Shown: positions 35,807 through 49,600, counted from the stretch's first letter. The stretch is DNA of 64,000 nt from Lumbricus terrestris (GCA_949752735.1 OX457039.1:46072599-46136598); one strand, 5' to 3'. Program-made: numbers and translations. The notes: generated by a model from the sequence alone, not told the origin.

Positions 35807-36291
35807 CAGCGGTTTTCAAACTTCTGCAGGCCATGGACCGGCGATGACTTTTTTGAAGCTCGGGCACCGGTAACTTAAATGGCAATCGCAGACAAATGCG
35901 ACCTATAGACTATTATAAAAAAGGCTATTGTGAAGCTGTTTATAACTATGTATTTGTTTCAATGATTGCAACATATGACTAACAGCATATAAAATTTATT
36001 TCTCGATTTAATTCTCTTTAATTGCATGTTTAAAAGTTAAACTCAAAATGTCAAACTATAGGCCTTGTAGAAGTGAATATTATTGTCATCGTAAGTGAAT
36101 CTGCAAAATATAGTCAATGACACATTGCTAAGGTTGTGTGTTAATGATGGAAGCACATGCTTGAAATTAATAGACAGAAACCAGAAAAAAATATAGATTT
36201 GAAATTTTAAAATTTATTTATAACTCCTCTCTACAGACCTGTGGTCAGCTATGCGGAGTGCGGACCACCACTTTGAGAAATGAGAACCACT
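35807..36291. mobile_element. hAT-type nonautonomous element
   Basis: The left end CAGCGGTTTTCAAAC and right end GAGAACCACT resemble the CAGTGGTTCTCAA termini common among hAT elements. The octamer ctgtagtg is duplicated exactly at 35799-35806 and 36292-36299. The last base of the right terminus appears lost. Internal sequence is AT-rich and noncoding. Confidence 0.75.
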
Positions 36292-36548
36292 CTGTAGTGC
36301 AACGTGAATTGTCTTTTTGCCGTGTGTGTAGGCTATCTTGTTGCCTTGTGGCTCTGTTTCCTTGCATATCTGATCTTGTGTGCTTCAGTTAAATGGATTG
36401 ACATCCACGTGGCAATGGAGGAGAAGGGGAGGCTGTAGAGCAAGACTGCATCAGCTGGCCAGCCTCCCAGGCCTCCTATTAAATCACGCCACACTTCCAT
36501 TTGCAATGCCTTTAATTATTGACCTCTGTGCAAATCATATACAGGTGT

Positions 36549-36588
36549 ATATTTATATATATATACACGTGTCTATATATATACACAC

Positions 36589-36635
<47 letters not shown>

Positions 36636-36670
36636 TATATATGCACACTTGTACACGTATATATATATAT
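36549..36670. repeat. TA-rich microsatellite
   Basis: Long runs of (TA)n are interrupted by cacgtg, cacac and gattat. Open frames through it encode only Ile/Tyr runs and are not genes. Confidence 0.95.
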
Positions 36671-36680
36671 TATGCATACA

Positions 36681-36868
36681 CAGTGGTTAAAGTGGTTTGG
36701 GTGAGCAGTGGGAACGCTGGATGAGAGCAGTGAGAACGCTGATGAAGAATTTCATTGAAATGCATGTGTTTTGGCGTTCCATCATGATGAGCAGTGGGAA
36801 CGCAAGCCAAGATTTTCGAGAGCAGTGGGAGCGCCATTCCCACGCGTTCCCACCCACTTTAAACCCTG
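36681..36868. mobile_element. hAT-type MITE (family B)
   Basis: The ends CAGTGGTTAAAGTGG and CCCACTTTAAACCCTG are inverted. A perfect 8-bp duplication tgcataca lies on both sides (36673-36680 and 36869-36876). The internal 'agcagtgggaacgc' unit is repeated several times. The termini are related to family A. Confidence 0.92.
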
Positions 36869-36876
36869 TGCATACA

Positions 36877-37645
36877 CATGTACATGATGTTGGCACCTAT
36901 GTGATTATGTAGGCTTAGACCTTCTGCCATATATTATCTGTGGCAGGCTTAAAATGTGCGACATTGCGTGCTTTCTTGGTCCATGTGTATTTGTATATAC
37001 ATGTAGCTACACTGCCCATAATGTAGGTGGCCTACTCGCATAAGCTATGTATTGATATGATAATGGGAGGCGTGTATGTGTGAGGCCTTTTATTTGCATG
37101 CCTTTAAAATTGATTTTAATGTGGATTTTTCTATTGATCTCCAACATGACTCAGACAGAGTTCGGCTGATGTTGAATGAGCCAGACTGCTTATGCGTAGT
37201 CTACTTGGTTCTAGCTTTCCTTCAGTCGTAGTTGACTCGATCTTATGTTACAGTTTTTATGGACCTGGCGGCAACAGTAGGCTACTGTTTATATTAACAA
37301 CATCATCACATGCGACAGATTATATAGAACATGTTTAGTTGTTCAGCGATAATTGCGTGTTTTTAGTTCGTCATGAGCACTAGGAGTGCTACGGAAGAGT
37401 ATAGGATCTAAAAGCTTGACATGCTATTTGAGGGAGGGTAAGCCAATAGTCAGGATGTCTATGATATAAATGCGCTAGAGATTTCACTGAATATCGCGAA
37501 TTGCCAACTTTATCCGGATGTATCCTGATGGGCATCATCTCGTGTAGTTTAGGTTCTGCCTAAAGGTTGGTGTCACTTGGAATGTGGTAAATTATTTACT
37601 GTATCAGTGCTATAGAAGTTTCCACATTTGATTTGATTCGATTCC
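36877..37645. other. upstream region of the 2372-residue gene
   Basis: No coding exon is seen. It presumably contains the promoter and 5' UTR of the plus-strand gene starting at 37,646. No TATA box stands out. Confidence 0.35.
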
Positions 37646-40600
37646 ATGGCCAATGTTGAAACGTGTACGGATCCGTTCCCTCAAGATAAACGCCAGAGTG
37701 GCCGTTCCTCTCTGGGTGTTCCATCACAGGGTGGCCTGTCCCTGGGTGGTGGAACCGTGGGTGATGGGTCACAAGGAGGCAGCAGTGGTCAACGGATTGA
37801 TTTACCCCATCAGTCCCAGGATGGGGCTTTCGAGAGATTCCTGTCGTCAGCTATAGTAGCAATCCTTACAATCCTTTTCTCGTGGCGAATGCTAATGTTG
37901 ACTAGCACAGACGACCCTTCCTCTGACCACAGCCATAATCAGAATAAGCCTACCGGACAGCGTGCTGACCACAAAGAATCTGCAACACCAGAGAATGGGA
38001 AGCCACAGATTCCAGGTATTGCTCTTGACTATAATTCCGGTGATGACTCCAGCATGGCAAACGAAAAGCGGCATGTGGAATCGAACAGAGTCAGTGAGTC
38101 ATCAACAGCCAATGTCCACAACACCGGTTCAGTAATGACGATGGCGGGTCAAAGTTCAACGAGGGTCGGAGGCTCTGACAGCAGCTGTAGCAGCAGCAGC
38201 AGCTTTCGCCGCTTATCTTTGTCGACAGACGACAGCCCCGAAGCGGATGTTGGTGAAGCGACGGTTGATGTGAAGTGGGCGGAGCGTGGCTTGACGCCTC
38301 ATTGCAATTCAGGTAAACTGAGTGTCGCCGCCAACAGGTATGCAGCTAACACGATCAGCGCCCGTCCGCAGATATTCAAAGCGGACACAACGGCGGAAGC
38401 CGAGTTTGATTCGAACCAAATAAGCGTAGAGAACGGGAATTATCTGGATAGGAAATTAGGCGACGGACAAGCGGAAAACGTACATAAGGATAGATACGAA
38501 GGTCAGCGACGCTTTATCTCTCACTCCCCCTTAGAAGATTGGGATGTTCGACCACATCGACTCAACGATAGGACTGAAATCGAATTACAAGGTAATCATT
38601 ACGCTACTCTAAACACTGACAATCATATCAATACTTAGTAGTAGTAGTAAAAACAATAATATTAATAACAGCAATAATAAGTAGCCTAGTAATGATGGAG
38701 GCGTGCTTGGAATACAGGGTTCAATAGGCTAGCTGTGTGTAGGCTATGAATTTCATGTGTCATCTTGGTTTTCGTACGTAGGCCTATACTAATCGGATTA
38801 AGTTTACGGTAATAATGAAACTGCTGCCAATCCTGTCATAGTTTTAATCTAATCAAGCCAATGGTATACATGTAGCGGCGATCTTGTACAATCGGGGGTC
38901 GCAAATTACTCACCCGCCCGTCGCGCAGCCGATCTATAGAATGACTGCACTAACCCTAAAACTAACCCTAACCGACCCTCACGACGCCTAACCTGAGCCC
39001 TAACCGACCCTCACGACGCCTAACCTGAGCCCTAACCGACCCTCACGCGACCGGCCGACCGAACATATAGTTCATGTCTCAACGCCGCTTGCGACGGCCA
39101 AAGACACTGTATGTACTGTACGTCCCCTCTTAGTACATGAACGCCCATGTAGCCGTTGTGTTTACTGGTTTATTAAGCTGTAATAGGCTACAGGTAGGAT
39201 ATAATTAGTGATTGATCGGGAGAGGAATATTACCCGACGTTGCGAAGTTTATCTCTCTCACGTGATCCAATGGATTAATTAATCAGCCGACGGTTTTGTT
39301 TTCAGTGCAGAATTTGGCCGAACCCCGAACAAACTTGCATCTGGCTTATTGTTTCTCTCGTTAACATCATTATCATCATTATATGATGATGCTGTCCTGA
39401 TGCAGTACAGTATACAGTAGGGGGTGGTATGTTGATGTCCAAGCATTGTAGGCAATTTAACAAGAACACTATACTGAAGTAAAACTGTACATTAGCCAAC
39501 ACCAGACAGATATGTTGTTGGAAAAAGGCTGATTTGAAATTACTTGCACTTTTGAAAATGTAGTGTAGGCCTAACAGGCATTCTCTGTTCAATACATTAC
39601 TTAGGCCTACTTAAAGTTTGAAGATGTGGCAAGTATTACTTAACGCCTATGACCTATGTCTGAAGAAAACCGTTATTACCATTAATCTATCCAGAATTCT
39701 GTTGTCGATTGTGACGCTAAAAAACTCAAACACCACAGCAGCACTCCCTCCCGTCCTCAAATAACTCTTCACTGACATAAAATAGCTGAATGAATAGAAT
39801 ATATGAAGTTATATCACTCACCTAAAGAACATTGAAACCTCCCCCACCCCAACCCCATCAGTTTAATCAGTTTATACAACAGAGATATTTAATTTATTGA
39901 CATGCCAACAGTGAACAGTTCAGAGGTTCCTGTACTAAAGGCGATATTCTTCAGCCTTGAGAAAGGTCCATGGAATGTTGAAGTTGCGTTCTTCATGGGA
40001 ACTTTAGTATAGGTTATTTTTCTGTGGTAATTAAAGCCACTAAACTAAGGTGTTGTATGTGCGTAAGAACATAAATGTGTGGTCACATGTATGTAACGCA
40101 TTTTTGACATGGATCTGATTGCAGATTTTACTTGTGGAATGTTGATATTGCACAGGTTTATGCTCTGTGAAATAGACTCCATTACCACTGAATTGCTAAA
40201 TAAATAATTGCATGCATGCATGCATACATGCGCTTACGTGCATTTATGCATCCAGACTTACTGGATACTCGCTTGAATGTAACCATTGTTGATAGCTTGT
40301 GCTTTAACCTTTAGACACCTGTGCCATAGCAGCTGCTAACTAATAATAAGAATAGCATATGCACACTTAAATGCATACATAGGCCTACATGTATAGTTGC
40401 ATTTTATTATTAAATTGCATACATTGTAAATAAGTGGCAACTAAAGATGAAAACTGGTGATTTTGAAGTGTAGTAAATCAGATTGTTACCTGGTATTTCA
40501 ATACAACATAAGGCAGACGTTATGTTGTCACTTCACATGTGTACTTGTGTGGCCATATATAATGTGATTTAAACCATCGGGTAATGAGCAAACACGTTTA

Positions 40601-43600
40601 GTCTGCTCTTGTAGGAAATCATCAACAGAGGGTGAAAGTCCAAATAGACAATTTAAACATTCCACAAGTAAAATCTGCTAGCATCCTCCAAGTTTACTGT
40701 TTACGTGGACCAACATATAACCTGGAATGAGCACATAGAACACTTACATTAAAACTACATAAGAGCATAGGAAAGCTGACACGAATTCATATCTTACCTA
40801 CTGCCAAGAGGAATAGAACAGAGCACCTTAAGACCTTCGCAGTATCCCAAATCTCAAGTTATTTAAACATCAGTTGCACCTATGGCTGATTGAACAAGAT
40901 GAATTGTCAGATGCTTACCTCTAACCCTTTTCCCCTTATCTAGAACTTCCTCGTGGTTTCTCAGTTAAGGTTTGATTTTTCATACTAAGATGTTAGTAAT
41001 TTTGTATGTGCTAAGATACTTAGAATATGAACAACCATTTTCTTAGTTAAGGTTTGATGTTTATACTAGAATGTCAACAATTTCACATGTATTAAGATAG
41101 TTAGAATAGGATATAGAATATAATAAGTTCTGTTAACCACTTGGCACCAGACTGAGTATCTTGGTGGCCCTAACTATCTGAACTCTGCAACTCCTTCTGG
41201 GTTCCCTAATATTGTGACCAACAGATTACTTGTTATTAGTATTATGAGATGTTACTTTGTATATATATTTGACTCAATAAATTGACGGTTATGGTATACT
41301 AAGGTACATACATATATTTATATGCTGCTATAACAGATTTTTGTCTATATATAGTAGAATTTGCATACAATCGCATTTTCATGTGCTATATTGTGGCGAA
41401 ACTTCCTCTTCTTCAGCACCCGGCTTTCTATTCGTCCTTCCCTTCCACGTTTTCTTCCGGTCTTCCTGGAGGGGGGATCTTCCGCACGGTGGTGTGACTC
41501 GTACCAGGAGGCCGACACCACCGTGCTACATATGCCGCTGGATCACTCCTACGGTCTGTCAGGAGATTTCGTAGTCGCCAACCCAAGAAAACAACTCGAT
41601 GACGGTTTGTAACTGTATTCAACGACGGACTAAAGTACGACTGCTTCGAAACAATGTATCAACTAAATAAGCCCTTAACCGAACGGAGCTTCCGCTGCTT
41701 CTTCAAACTGAGCCCTTTTTCAACACACCGTCCTTTAAAACTACTGCCTTATATACTTAGCGGCTGGTTAATAAATCTGGCCAGAACCGGTTTACCGCTT
41801 AGTGGTTACATACTAATCCTAACCACCCATTACCGCAATGGTAACCGTCGGTTAATATTTCCCAATACTTAACCGGAATACCCCACACAATTAGCCTCGG
41901 TTAAGTTATAACCGGTACCGACTGAAACCCCACACAAACACCGGTTCTACTTGCCTCAGATTTAACCGCCCAATTACATGCATTCTGCCTGGTTAACTCT
42001 TGGGATCCTAACCGGTTCAATTACATGACCCAACTAAGTTCTTAACCAGCAATCTTAACCGCACCAAATAACCCCTTTAGCAGCAAGTGCACCTAATGAA
42101 CCCCACTACAAGCAAGGTTCTCTACACCCCCCTCCCACTACTGCTCCGAAGCCCCCTTCGGACTTATTCGAACAATCGCTGAAAGCTAACAATACTAGTT
42201 AAAGCCTACCATACTAGCGACAGTCAAACTATTACAAATGTTCATCAATGGCCTAACTGTTCATCATTGGTTAATTAATGGCATCACTGTTCATCATTAC
42301 TGGCAACTAAAACTGTTCATTAAGGTTACTCATTAAAACTGCTCATCAACGATTTATCTAGCAATGTCCTAGCTAAATACAATTCGCTGGCAAACGTCCA
42401 TCTAACTATCAAAAGTTATTCATTAAGCGCACTGTCAATTAAATCCACTCATTAAACTACTCAGTAAAACTGCTCAGTATAACTACTCATCAACGATTTA
42501 TCTAGCAATGCACTAGCTAAATACAATTCGCTGGCAAACGTCCATCGCATGATTCAACTTAACAATAGCTATTCATCAAAAGCTATGCATTGTTCTCAAC
42601 ATGTCAATCAAAACTAATCATCAAAACTAAGCTACGAAAGCTGTTCATCAAAGAATCTGTCCATGACAGTTATTCATCAAAAACTACTCATACAGTAAAA
42701 ACGGTCAATGACTACTAACGAAACTGCTTAGCTAACGATTTATCTCGCAATGCATTACTGTGCACTCAAACAAAAGAATCCTCTGTTAGAAGAAAGTCCA
42801 TCAAACGACTTATCAACCGGTTCATTGAAACTAAAATCTCTAGAGACTAAAAGTCATTCGCTACAACTTATTATTCCTAACCGCATTGTTAACTGTAGGT
42901 TGTCACCCACTGTACAATCATCATTAACTTGAAACATAAATTCGGAACTTCTTCAAAATAAAGCGCGGCAGGTTACTTGCTTTCTGCAGTCAGCTGTTCA
43001 GAAGTCATCCAGAACCAACGGAGCCAAGAGGAAAGGATCCTCATTGTCCATGGTACGTCGCATGAATCCTTGGAAAACTCCACGCAGCACCGCTTCGGAC
43101 GTCATGGGCCACTGGGCCCATATACGCAGACAGAACTCCTCCCATTCGAGGGGAAACTGAAGAGAACGGGAGGCGAATACCACGTTGGCAATGGCCTCCT
43201 CGTCGACTCTCTCGTCAGGTAGGTTTGGACGCACTGCTTCTGTCCAGTTCATCAGGTCGACTAATGTCTCATCCGGCTGGAACGGGAAGTCGGCCTCCTC
43301 AATCTGGACTGGTGACGGCCAGAAAGGGTCGACACCCCCAGCGATTCCGTAGCTGGCGGTTCCTCCGACAGCGAGAGCGTCAGGCATTCTGACTAGGTGA
43401 CGAGGGATCATGGTAGGCGGTTCCTCGACTGGACGAGCTGATCCGCCAAATCCCGCCTCCGACTTTACTTCCGCGGCGACGGCTGGTCGCTCGCTTCTCT
43501 CTTCTGATGCCGCACTTGCTGTCACTCGGACGACTTCTCTCGTCATAACGGTCACTCGCTCCGTCACACGTCGTACGGTTAATTGGTGTCGCCGCCCAAC

Positions 43601-46600
43601 ATGACGTTGCAGTGATCCTCGAGTGGCGGTCTCAGCCCCACAAATATCGCACAACCATCTCCTGTGGTCCATTTCTTCGCTTCGTAATGATGCCTTGCGA
43701 TTTTACGACTGCACTCTCCTCTGTTCTGTTTTCGACTGAATTCGAATCCTTCCGTTGTTCGCATAGTTAACCGGTTCTGTTTTATGACGTCATCAATCTC
43801 TGCGTTGTCGCAACTGCACCCCGGTTAAGTTCTGTACGAGCTGTTCATGGCATCGACTAAGAATTCTCCTTGAATCTTTACCGGTTAACTTTTCTAGCAA
43901 CCGTTCATAGCATCGGCCAAGAATTCTCCTTGAATCTTTACCGGTTAACTTTTCTAGCAACCGTTCATAGCATCGGCCAAGAATTCTCCTTGAATCTTTA
44001 CCGGTTAACTTTTCTAGCAACCGTTCGTAGCATCGGCCAAGATTTCTTCTTGAATCTTTCCGGTTAACTTTTCCACGATTCCTCCGTAGCATCGGCCAAG
44101 ATTTCTTCTTGAATCTTTCCGGTTAACTTTTCCACGATTCCTCCGTAGCATCGGCCAAGATTTCTTCTTGAATCTTGCCGGCTACGTTCGTCCACCTCGT
44201 CCATGGTTCTAATGGGAATAACGCACCGGTCTCTTCGTGGACCGACGCGATCTCCCATCCCCACGCGGCATCTCCTGTTCCTCCTCTCCAGCCAGTGATG
44301 TAGGCGGAGGTATTTCCTGTTTCTCCTCTTCTTCCGTTGACACGTACGCTTTCAACTTGTCTACATGTGTCACAAACGGTCTTTTCCTGGGTGCCTGTAC
44401 CAAGTAGTTCACAGGTCCGCACTGGCGCAGGACAACCATTGGCCCTTGGTACATCTTTTGCCACTTAGGACTTCGTCCTTTATATCGACGGGGAGAGAAG
44501 TGCCAGACTTGATCTCCCTCCTTGAAATGCGCAGGTCGCACTCGGAGATCGTACTCGTGTTTTCTTCTTTCTGCTGCCTTCTGGAGATTCTCTCGCACCG
44601 TCCGATACGCTTCTTCCATCCGCTGGGCCATGTCTTCCACATAACTTGCATAAGTCGCACTTCCAAGCCAAGCTTCTGATGGTCGTCCGTACACCAGATC
44701 CAACGGTGCTCTTGTCTCTCTTCCGAAGAGTAGCCGATTTGGTGTGAATCCCGTCACCTCATGCACCGAACTGCGGTAGGCTGCCATGACGTGCGGGAGG
44801 AACTCATCCCAGTCCCTCTGATGGCCGCTAATCACCTTAGCTAACATAGCGTTAAGGGTCCTATGAAACCTCTCTATAAGGCCGTTCCCACTTGGGTGAT
44901 ACCCTGACGTCCTGACCTTATCTATCTCCAATAGCTTGCAGACCCCCTTAAACAGGTGCCCATCGAAGTTCGTACCCTGGTCTGTGAGGACTTGTAATGG
45001 CGCCCCATACCGAACTATCACTGTCTCAACCAAGGCTCTAGCTACTGTCGCCGCTTCCTGATTTGCTAAGGGCACCGCTTCCACATACTTCGTGAAATTA
45101 TCCATCATTGTCAGTATATAGACATGACCCCGACGACTCCTTGGATGGGGTCCCGTGATGTCTATGCTCACCCGCTCCCAGGGTTCTCCAGTTGGTAAGG
45201 GTTGCAATGGTCCCTGCTTTGGGGGTTTACCCCTTCTATACTGACAGCACTGAGGGCATCTTCTGCAGTAGCCCTTCACATCCCGCGACCAGCCCGGCCA
45301 ATAGGCACGGCGTCGAATCTGCTCACGAGTTCTACGAATTCCTAAGTGCCCTCCTGTAGTACCCGTATGAGCCAACTTCACATACGGCTCCTTCAATACC
45401 TTTGGTAAGAGCAGCTGCTCGACTCCATCGGCACGCTTCCGGTATAAAATTCCATCCTTAAAGCGTAAGCTATCTCGCTGATGCCAATACGCCTTGACTG
45501 CAGCGCTTTCTTGTAGCACTTCCTCTATCTCAGGCATCTCGCCTTCCTGTTCTAGCCACCGTCTCACCAACATCAGATCGGGGTCTTCCCGCTGAGTTAC
45601 TAAAATTGTATCAGGTGCTTCTGTATTAGCTTCGGTCCCCGACCCGAAGACCTCTCTAGTAGCCGCTATCGTCACCTGATGCTCTTCCACACTTCCACAT
45701 TGTCGGCACGGCTTTCTTGACAGCGCATCCGCGTTCCCATGCTTCCGACCTGGTCTATGCACTATACTGGATTTAAACTCTCTGGTTGTCGCTTCCACTA
45801 TCTCTTCACTAACCATCTTCTCAACTCGTTTGTCTATCTCCACACGGTAGGGAGGAGGCTGTCTCCTTAAAGGTTGTCTCACTGGAGCTGCATCTCCAGT
45901 ATCAATTCTATGCAAACCTACCGTCGTCTTTCCTAAATCACTTTCATCCAGCGACAGCACATCCTGATATTCCTTCAAAAGACCTTGCAGCCGGTCTTTT
46001 ATCTCAATTGGTACTTCTGCCATACCATTCATCATCTCTTCTACACTCTTATCCACTAGCTCCTCATTTGCAACCAATTTCTCTGTTTCGCCTAAGTTCA
46101 CTTGCACTGGATGCAGTCCTCCCAACAACTGATCTTTTTCTAACTTGACAACTCGCTCAGTTAAATTAATAACTCGCACCTTAGTAGAATTAGTGTCATC
46201 TCCTACTAGAACCCGCGCTACATGCAACCCTGGCTGTAGCTCTCTCGTTTCGGTCATCCACGCCGAAGCTTTCGTGGACAAATCATCAAACACTTGTCTC
46301 GCCCCTATGTCATACTGACATTTAGGCGGCACCCTTACTTCCTCAGCCACTACTATGCGTCTGCACCACGTGGACCCATTGCCTTTAACTAGTGAGATCC
46401 TTCTGCGTCCCACAAACAATGCTCCCGTGCCAAAACTTAAACGGCACCGATGCTGCCTAAGCCAATCCATCCCTAACATTGGCTCAGCTATTTGGTCCGA
46501 AACCAAAAAGGTCGTGGAGATGGCAAACCCCCGCCATACTTTAATAGGGATTGTAATCTCACCCAAGACCCTAATCTCAGTCCCATTAGCGGCCATCAAC

Positions 46601-49600
46601 ACCCTATTGCACTGCTGAATCTCGGAACCCTCAACAACAGAGAATGGCACCAAGCTCACCTCCGATCCTGTATCAATGAGACATAGCTGACTTTTCCCGG
46701 CGATCGTTCCTCGTACGAAGATGGCGTTGTTGCTGGCTGGGTTCGACACTCGTGGTCGAGTAGTGTGGTTGACAGAGACATTTTCCTCTCTTGTGGTTCC
46801 TCCGTTTTCTTCCGCAGCCGTGTCATTCCGACGATTCTGATGCTGGCGATTCTGTCGACAATTTCGAGCCATGTGTCCGGCTCGACCACATCCATAGCAG
46901 GTCAGGATCGGTCTCTGTTCTCTGGTGTTGCGACGCTCTTCGTGTTCCGGCGGATTACGTCTTGGTGCAGCGTCGCGTCTTTCTCCGAAGTGTCTCTCCA
47001 TCCGCTCTTCCATTTCTTGTTGCCACCTCCTCTGCTCCTCGCGTTGAGACTTCAGGAAACTGTCGAGTTGCTGTTGCAGTTGGCTGCCAGTTTCATTCTC
47101 CATAGCTCCTCGAACCCGATTCGGCGGTCTCCGTCGATCCTCCGTTTCCATTGTACGCTGGTAGGCTTCGAGACGTAGAGCTGTTCGATATGCTTCATCC
47201 AATGTCTTAGGTTCACGTTCACGGACCTTCAATGACAGCTCTCGATCTCTCATCGCTTCTAGAAAGGCGTCTCGTGCCACAATCTCGGTCGTCTCGTTCG
47301 TTGGAACGGGGTAAGCTAGCACCACCAACCTTCTTATGTCGTGAAGAAGTGTGCTGAGCGTCTCATCCGCCCGTTGACGCCGGTAGTAAAGCTGAGTTCT
47401 GAACGTCTCAGCCTGTCCTTCTGTTCCATATCGCTGTCGAAGACGTCCGACCAGTTCTCCATACGTAACGTCTTTACGAGCTCCAAAGTCCCACAACAAC
47501 TGTGTCGCGGCTTTGTCCAAAGCGCAACGCAGGAAGTCCACTCGGTCTGCGTTCGTCCAGCCGTTGTGTGTTGCACAGACTTCGAATTGCGCCAGGAAGG
47601 AATCTAACGAACCGGTGCCGTCGAACTTCCCCGGCTTCATCGGCGATTTCCGATACCTCAGAGCGGCGCCGTATCTTTCTCGTTCGTTCTCCTCTTCCGG
47701 CTCAGCTCCACTCGAAAACAGGCTCATTCCCCTGAAGTCAGTCGTCTCTCGATGACGGAGCGCACTGGGTCTCTCTCTCGTAGTCGTTTCTTCTTGACCC
47801 GGTGACGAACTGCTCCTCCTCTCCTCATCCCTGTGATCGTAGGCGATGGTATCTTCTCCGTCCGTCATCATCGATGCTTCGGTTGATTCTGGTTGCGGTC
47901 TTCAGATTGCGATCTTCACACACCCCGATTCTGGTACCAGTGTGGCGGAACTTCCTCTTCTTCAGCACCCGGCTTTCTATTCGTCCTTCCCTTCCACGTT
48001 TTCTTCCGGTCTTCCTGGAGGGGGGATCTTCCGCACGGTGGTGTGACTCGTACCAGGAGGCCGACACCACCGTGCTACATATGCCGCTGGATCACTCCTA
48101 CGGTCTGTCAGGAGATTTCGTAGTCGCCAACCCAAGAAAACAACTCGATGACGGTTTGTAACTGTATTCAACGACGGACTAAAGTACGACTGCTTCGAAA
48201 CAATGTATCAACTAAATAAGCCCTTAACCGAACGGAGCTTCCGCTGCTTCTTCAAACTGAGCCCTTTTTCAACACACCGTCCTTTAAAACTACTGCCTTA
48301 TATACTTAGCGGCTGGTTAATAAATCTGGCCAGAACCGGTTTACCGCTTAGTGGTTACATACTAATCCTAACCACCCATTACCGCAATGGTAACCGTCGG
48401 TTAATATTTCCCAATACTTAACCGGAATACCCCACACAATTAGCCTCGGTTAAGTTATAACCGGTACCGACTGAAACCCCACACAAACACCGGTTCTACT
48501 TGCCTCAGATTTAACCGCCCAATTACATGCATTCTGCCTGGTTAACTCTTGGGATCCTAACCGGTTCAATTACATGACCCAACTAAGTTCTTAACCAGCA
48601 ATCTTAACCGCACCAAATAACCCCTTTAGCAGCAAGTGCACCTAATGAACCCCACTACAAGCAAGGTTCTCTACAATATTCTGGGCACTGGCTTCAGCCA
48701 TACAATTTGACCCAATTCAGCAATGGTGCGCACATCTGTCTTTGCCCATCTGTTGATGTCTCTTCCTTGGTCTGTCTCCGTCAGTTTATAATGTGTGTCT
48801 TTGTGCTTGTACGTCTGTCTGCTTTTATTCTCAAGATTGTGAGTGAAGGGTGCTTGTGTAAGAGGGAATTCTTAAGTTATCCTGTCATTAATGTAGAATA
48901 TATATATACATGTATATATATATAATATATATATATATATATTATATACATAATAATATAGCTCAATTTCTTTGTATAGCGTACTGAACCTACTAAAGGT
49001 GCGTGATGTGGCTGGCCTATTGAAAACACTGTCATGTGACATCCTAAACGGACAATGATAGGCCAGTAAATAAGAATCTTATTCAACAGTTGCGCAAATG
49101 ATTGATTAATGTGAAGGTTTTTCTCTGAACAGCCACTGAATTGTTATTCAGTTCAACGGTTTCCTTTTTACTTATGGGTATAAAGTACCGTAGCAGCCAG
49201 GCCATGTGACATTTATGAATTAGTGTTTAGTCAAAGGATGTAATATTGATGATTCGTGTGAACATAATGTAGATGAAACTGTAATAAAACTGTGATTGAA
49301 AGAGTAGTTTTCTGTTGTATTTGCGCTGCTGTTCATGATTTTTTTTAAATATTCAAAGGCGACTGAAAACCAACTGCTTGTTAAAAGTTAAGTCCAGGCA
49401 TGTAATTTTAAGATTTCATATGCAAATTTCTGTTCATTGAGGCACATGCACAGTCGCCTTCATATCTGAGCTTACATTCCTTAGTTTCTCACATTGCAAG
49501 CAATGTTAATTTCTCTCCGTTTCTTTACATTAATTAACATTGTCATAATATTGTCAAGTGCTCAGAACCATGGCGTGAATGCCACCTCCAAGAATGTTTT

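Larger units (their letters stand above)
41392..48675 (-). mobile_element. Ty3/Gypsy LTR retrotransposon, RT-deleted, very young
   Basis: A complete LTR element lies antisense in intron 1 of the large gene. The 735-bp LTRs start TG and end CA on the plus strand and are flanked by a 4-bp duplication (atat). They differ, by eye, at one position only (A at 41,399 versus G at 47,948). Order along the element (minus strand): 5' LTR, primer-binding site, gag-protease-(RT remnant)-integrase ORF, 59/60-bp tandem repeats, C2H2 ORF, AT-rich spacer, polypurine tract, 3' LTR. Pol order with integrase last places it in Ty3/Gypsy (Metaviridae). Loss of most of RT and RNase H makes it dependent on enzymes supplied in trans. 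Confidence 0.97.

Noticed and set aside
36380..36704. ORFs rich in Ile and Tyr
   Set aside because: They read through the TA microsatellite.
38966..39047. Interstitial telomere
   Set aside because: CCCTAACC words occur, but the unit is 32 bp and not a run of telomeric hexamers.
43793..44092. ORF encoding four 20-residue repeats inside the Gypsy element
   Set aside because: It follows from the 60-bp tandem array and is broken at the 59-bp units. No start with good context.
43841..44190. Regular repeats considered as a CRISPR-like array
   Set aside because: Units are contiguous with no unique spacers, in a eukaryotic retrotransposon.
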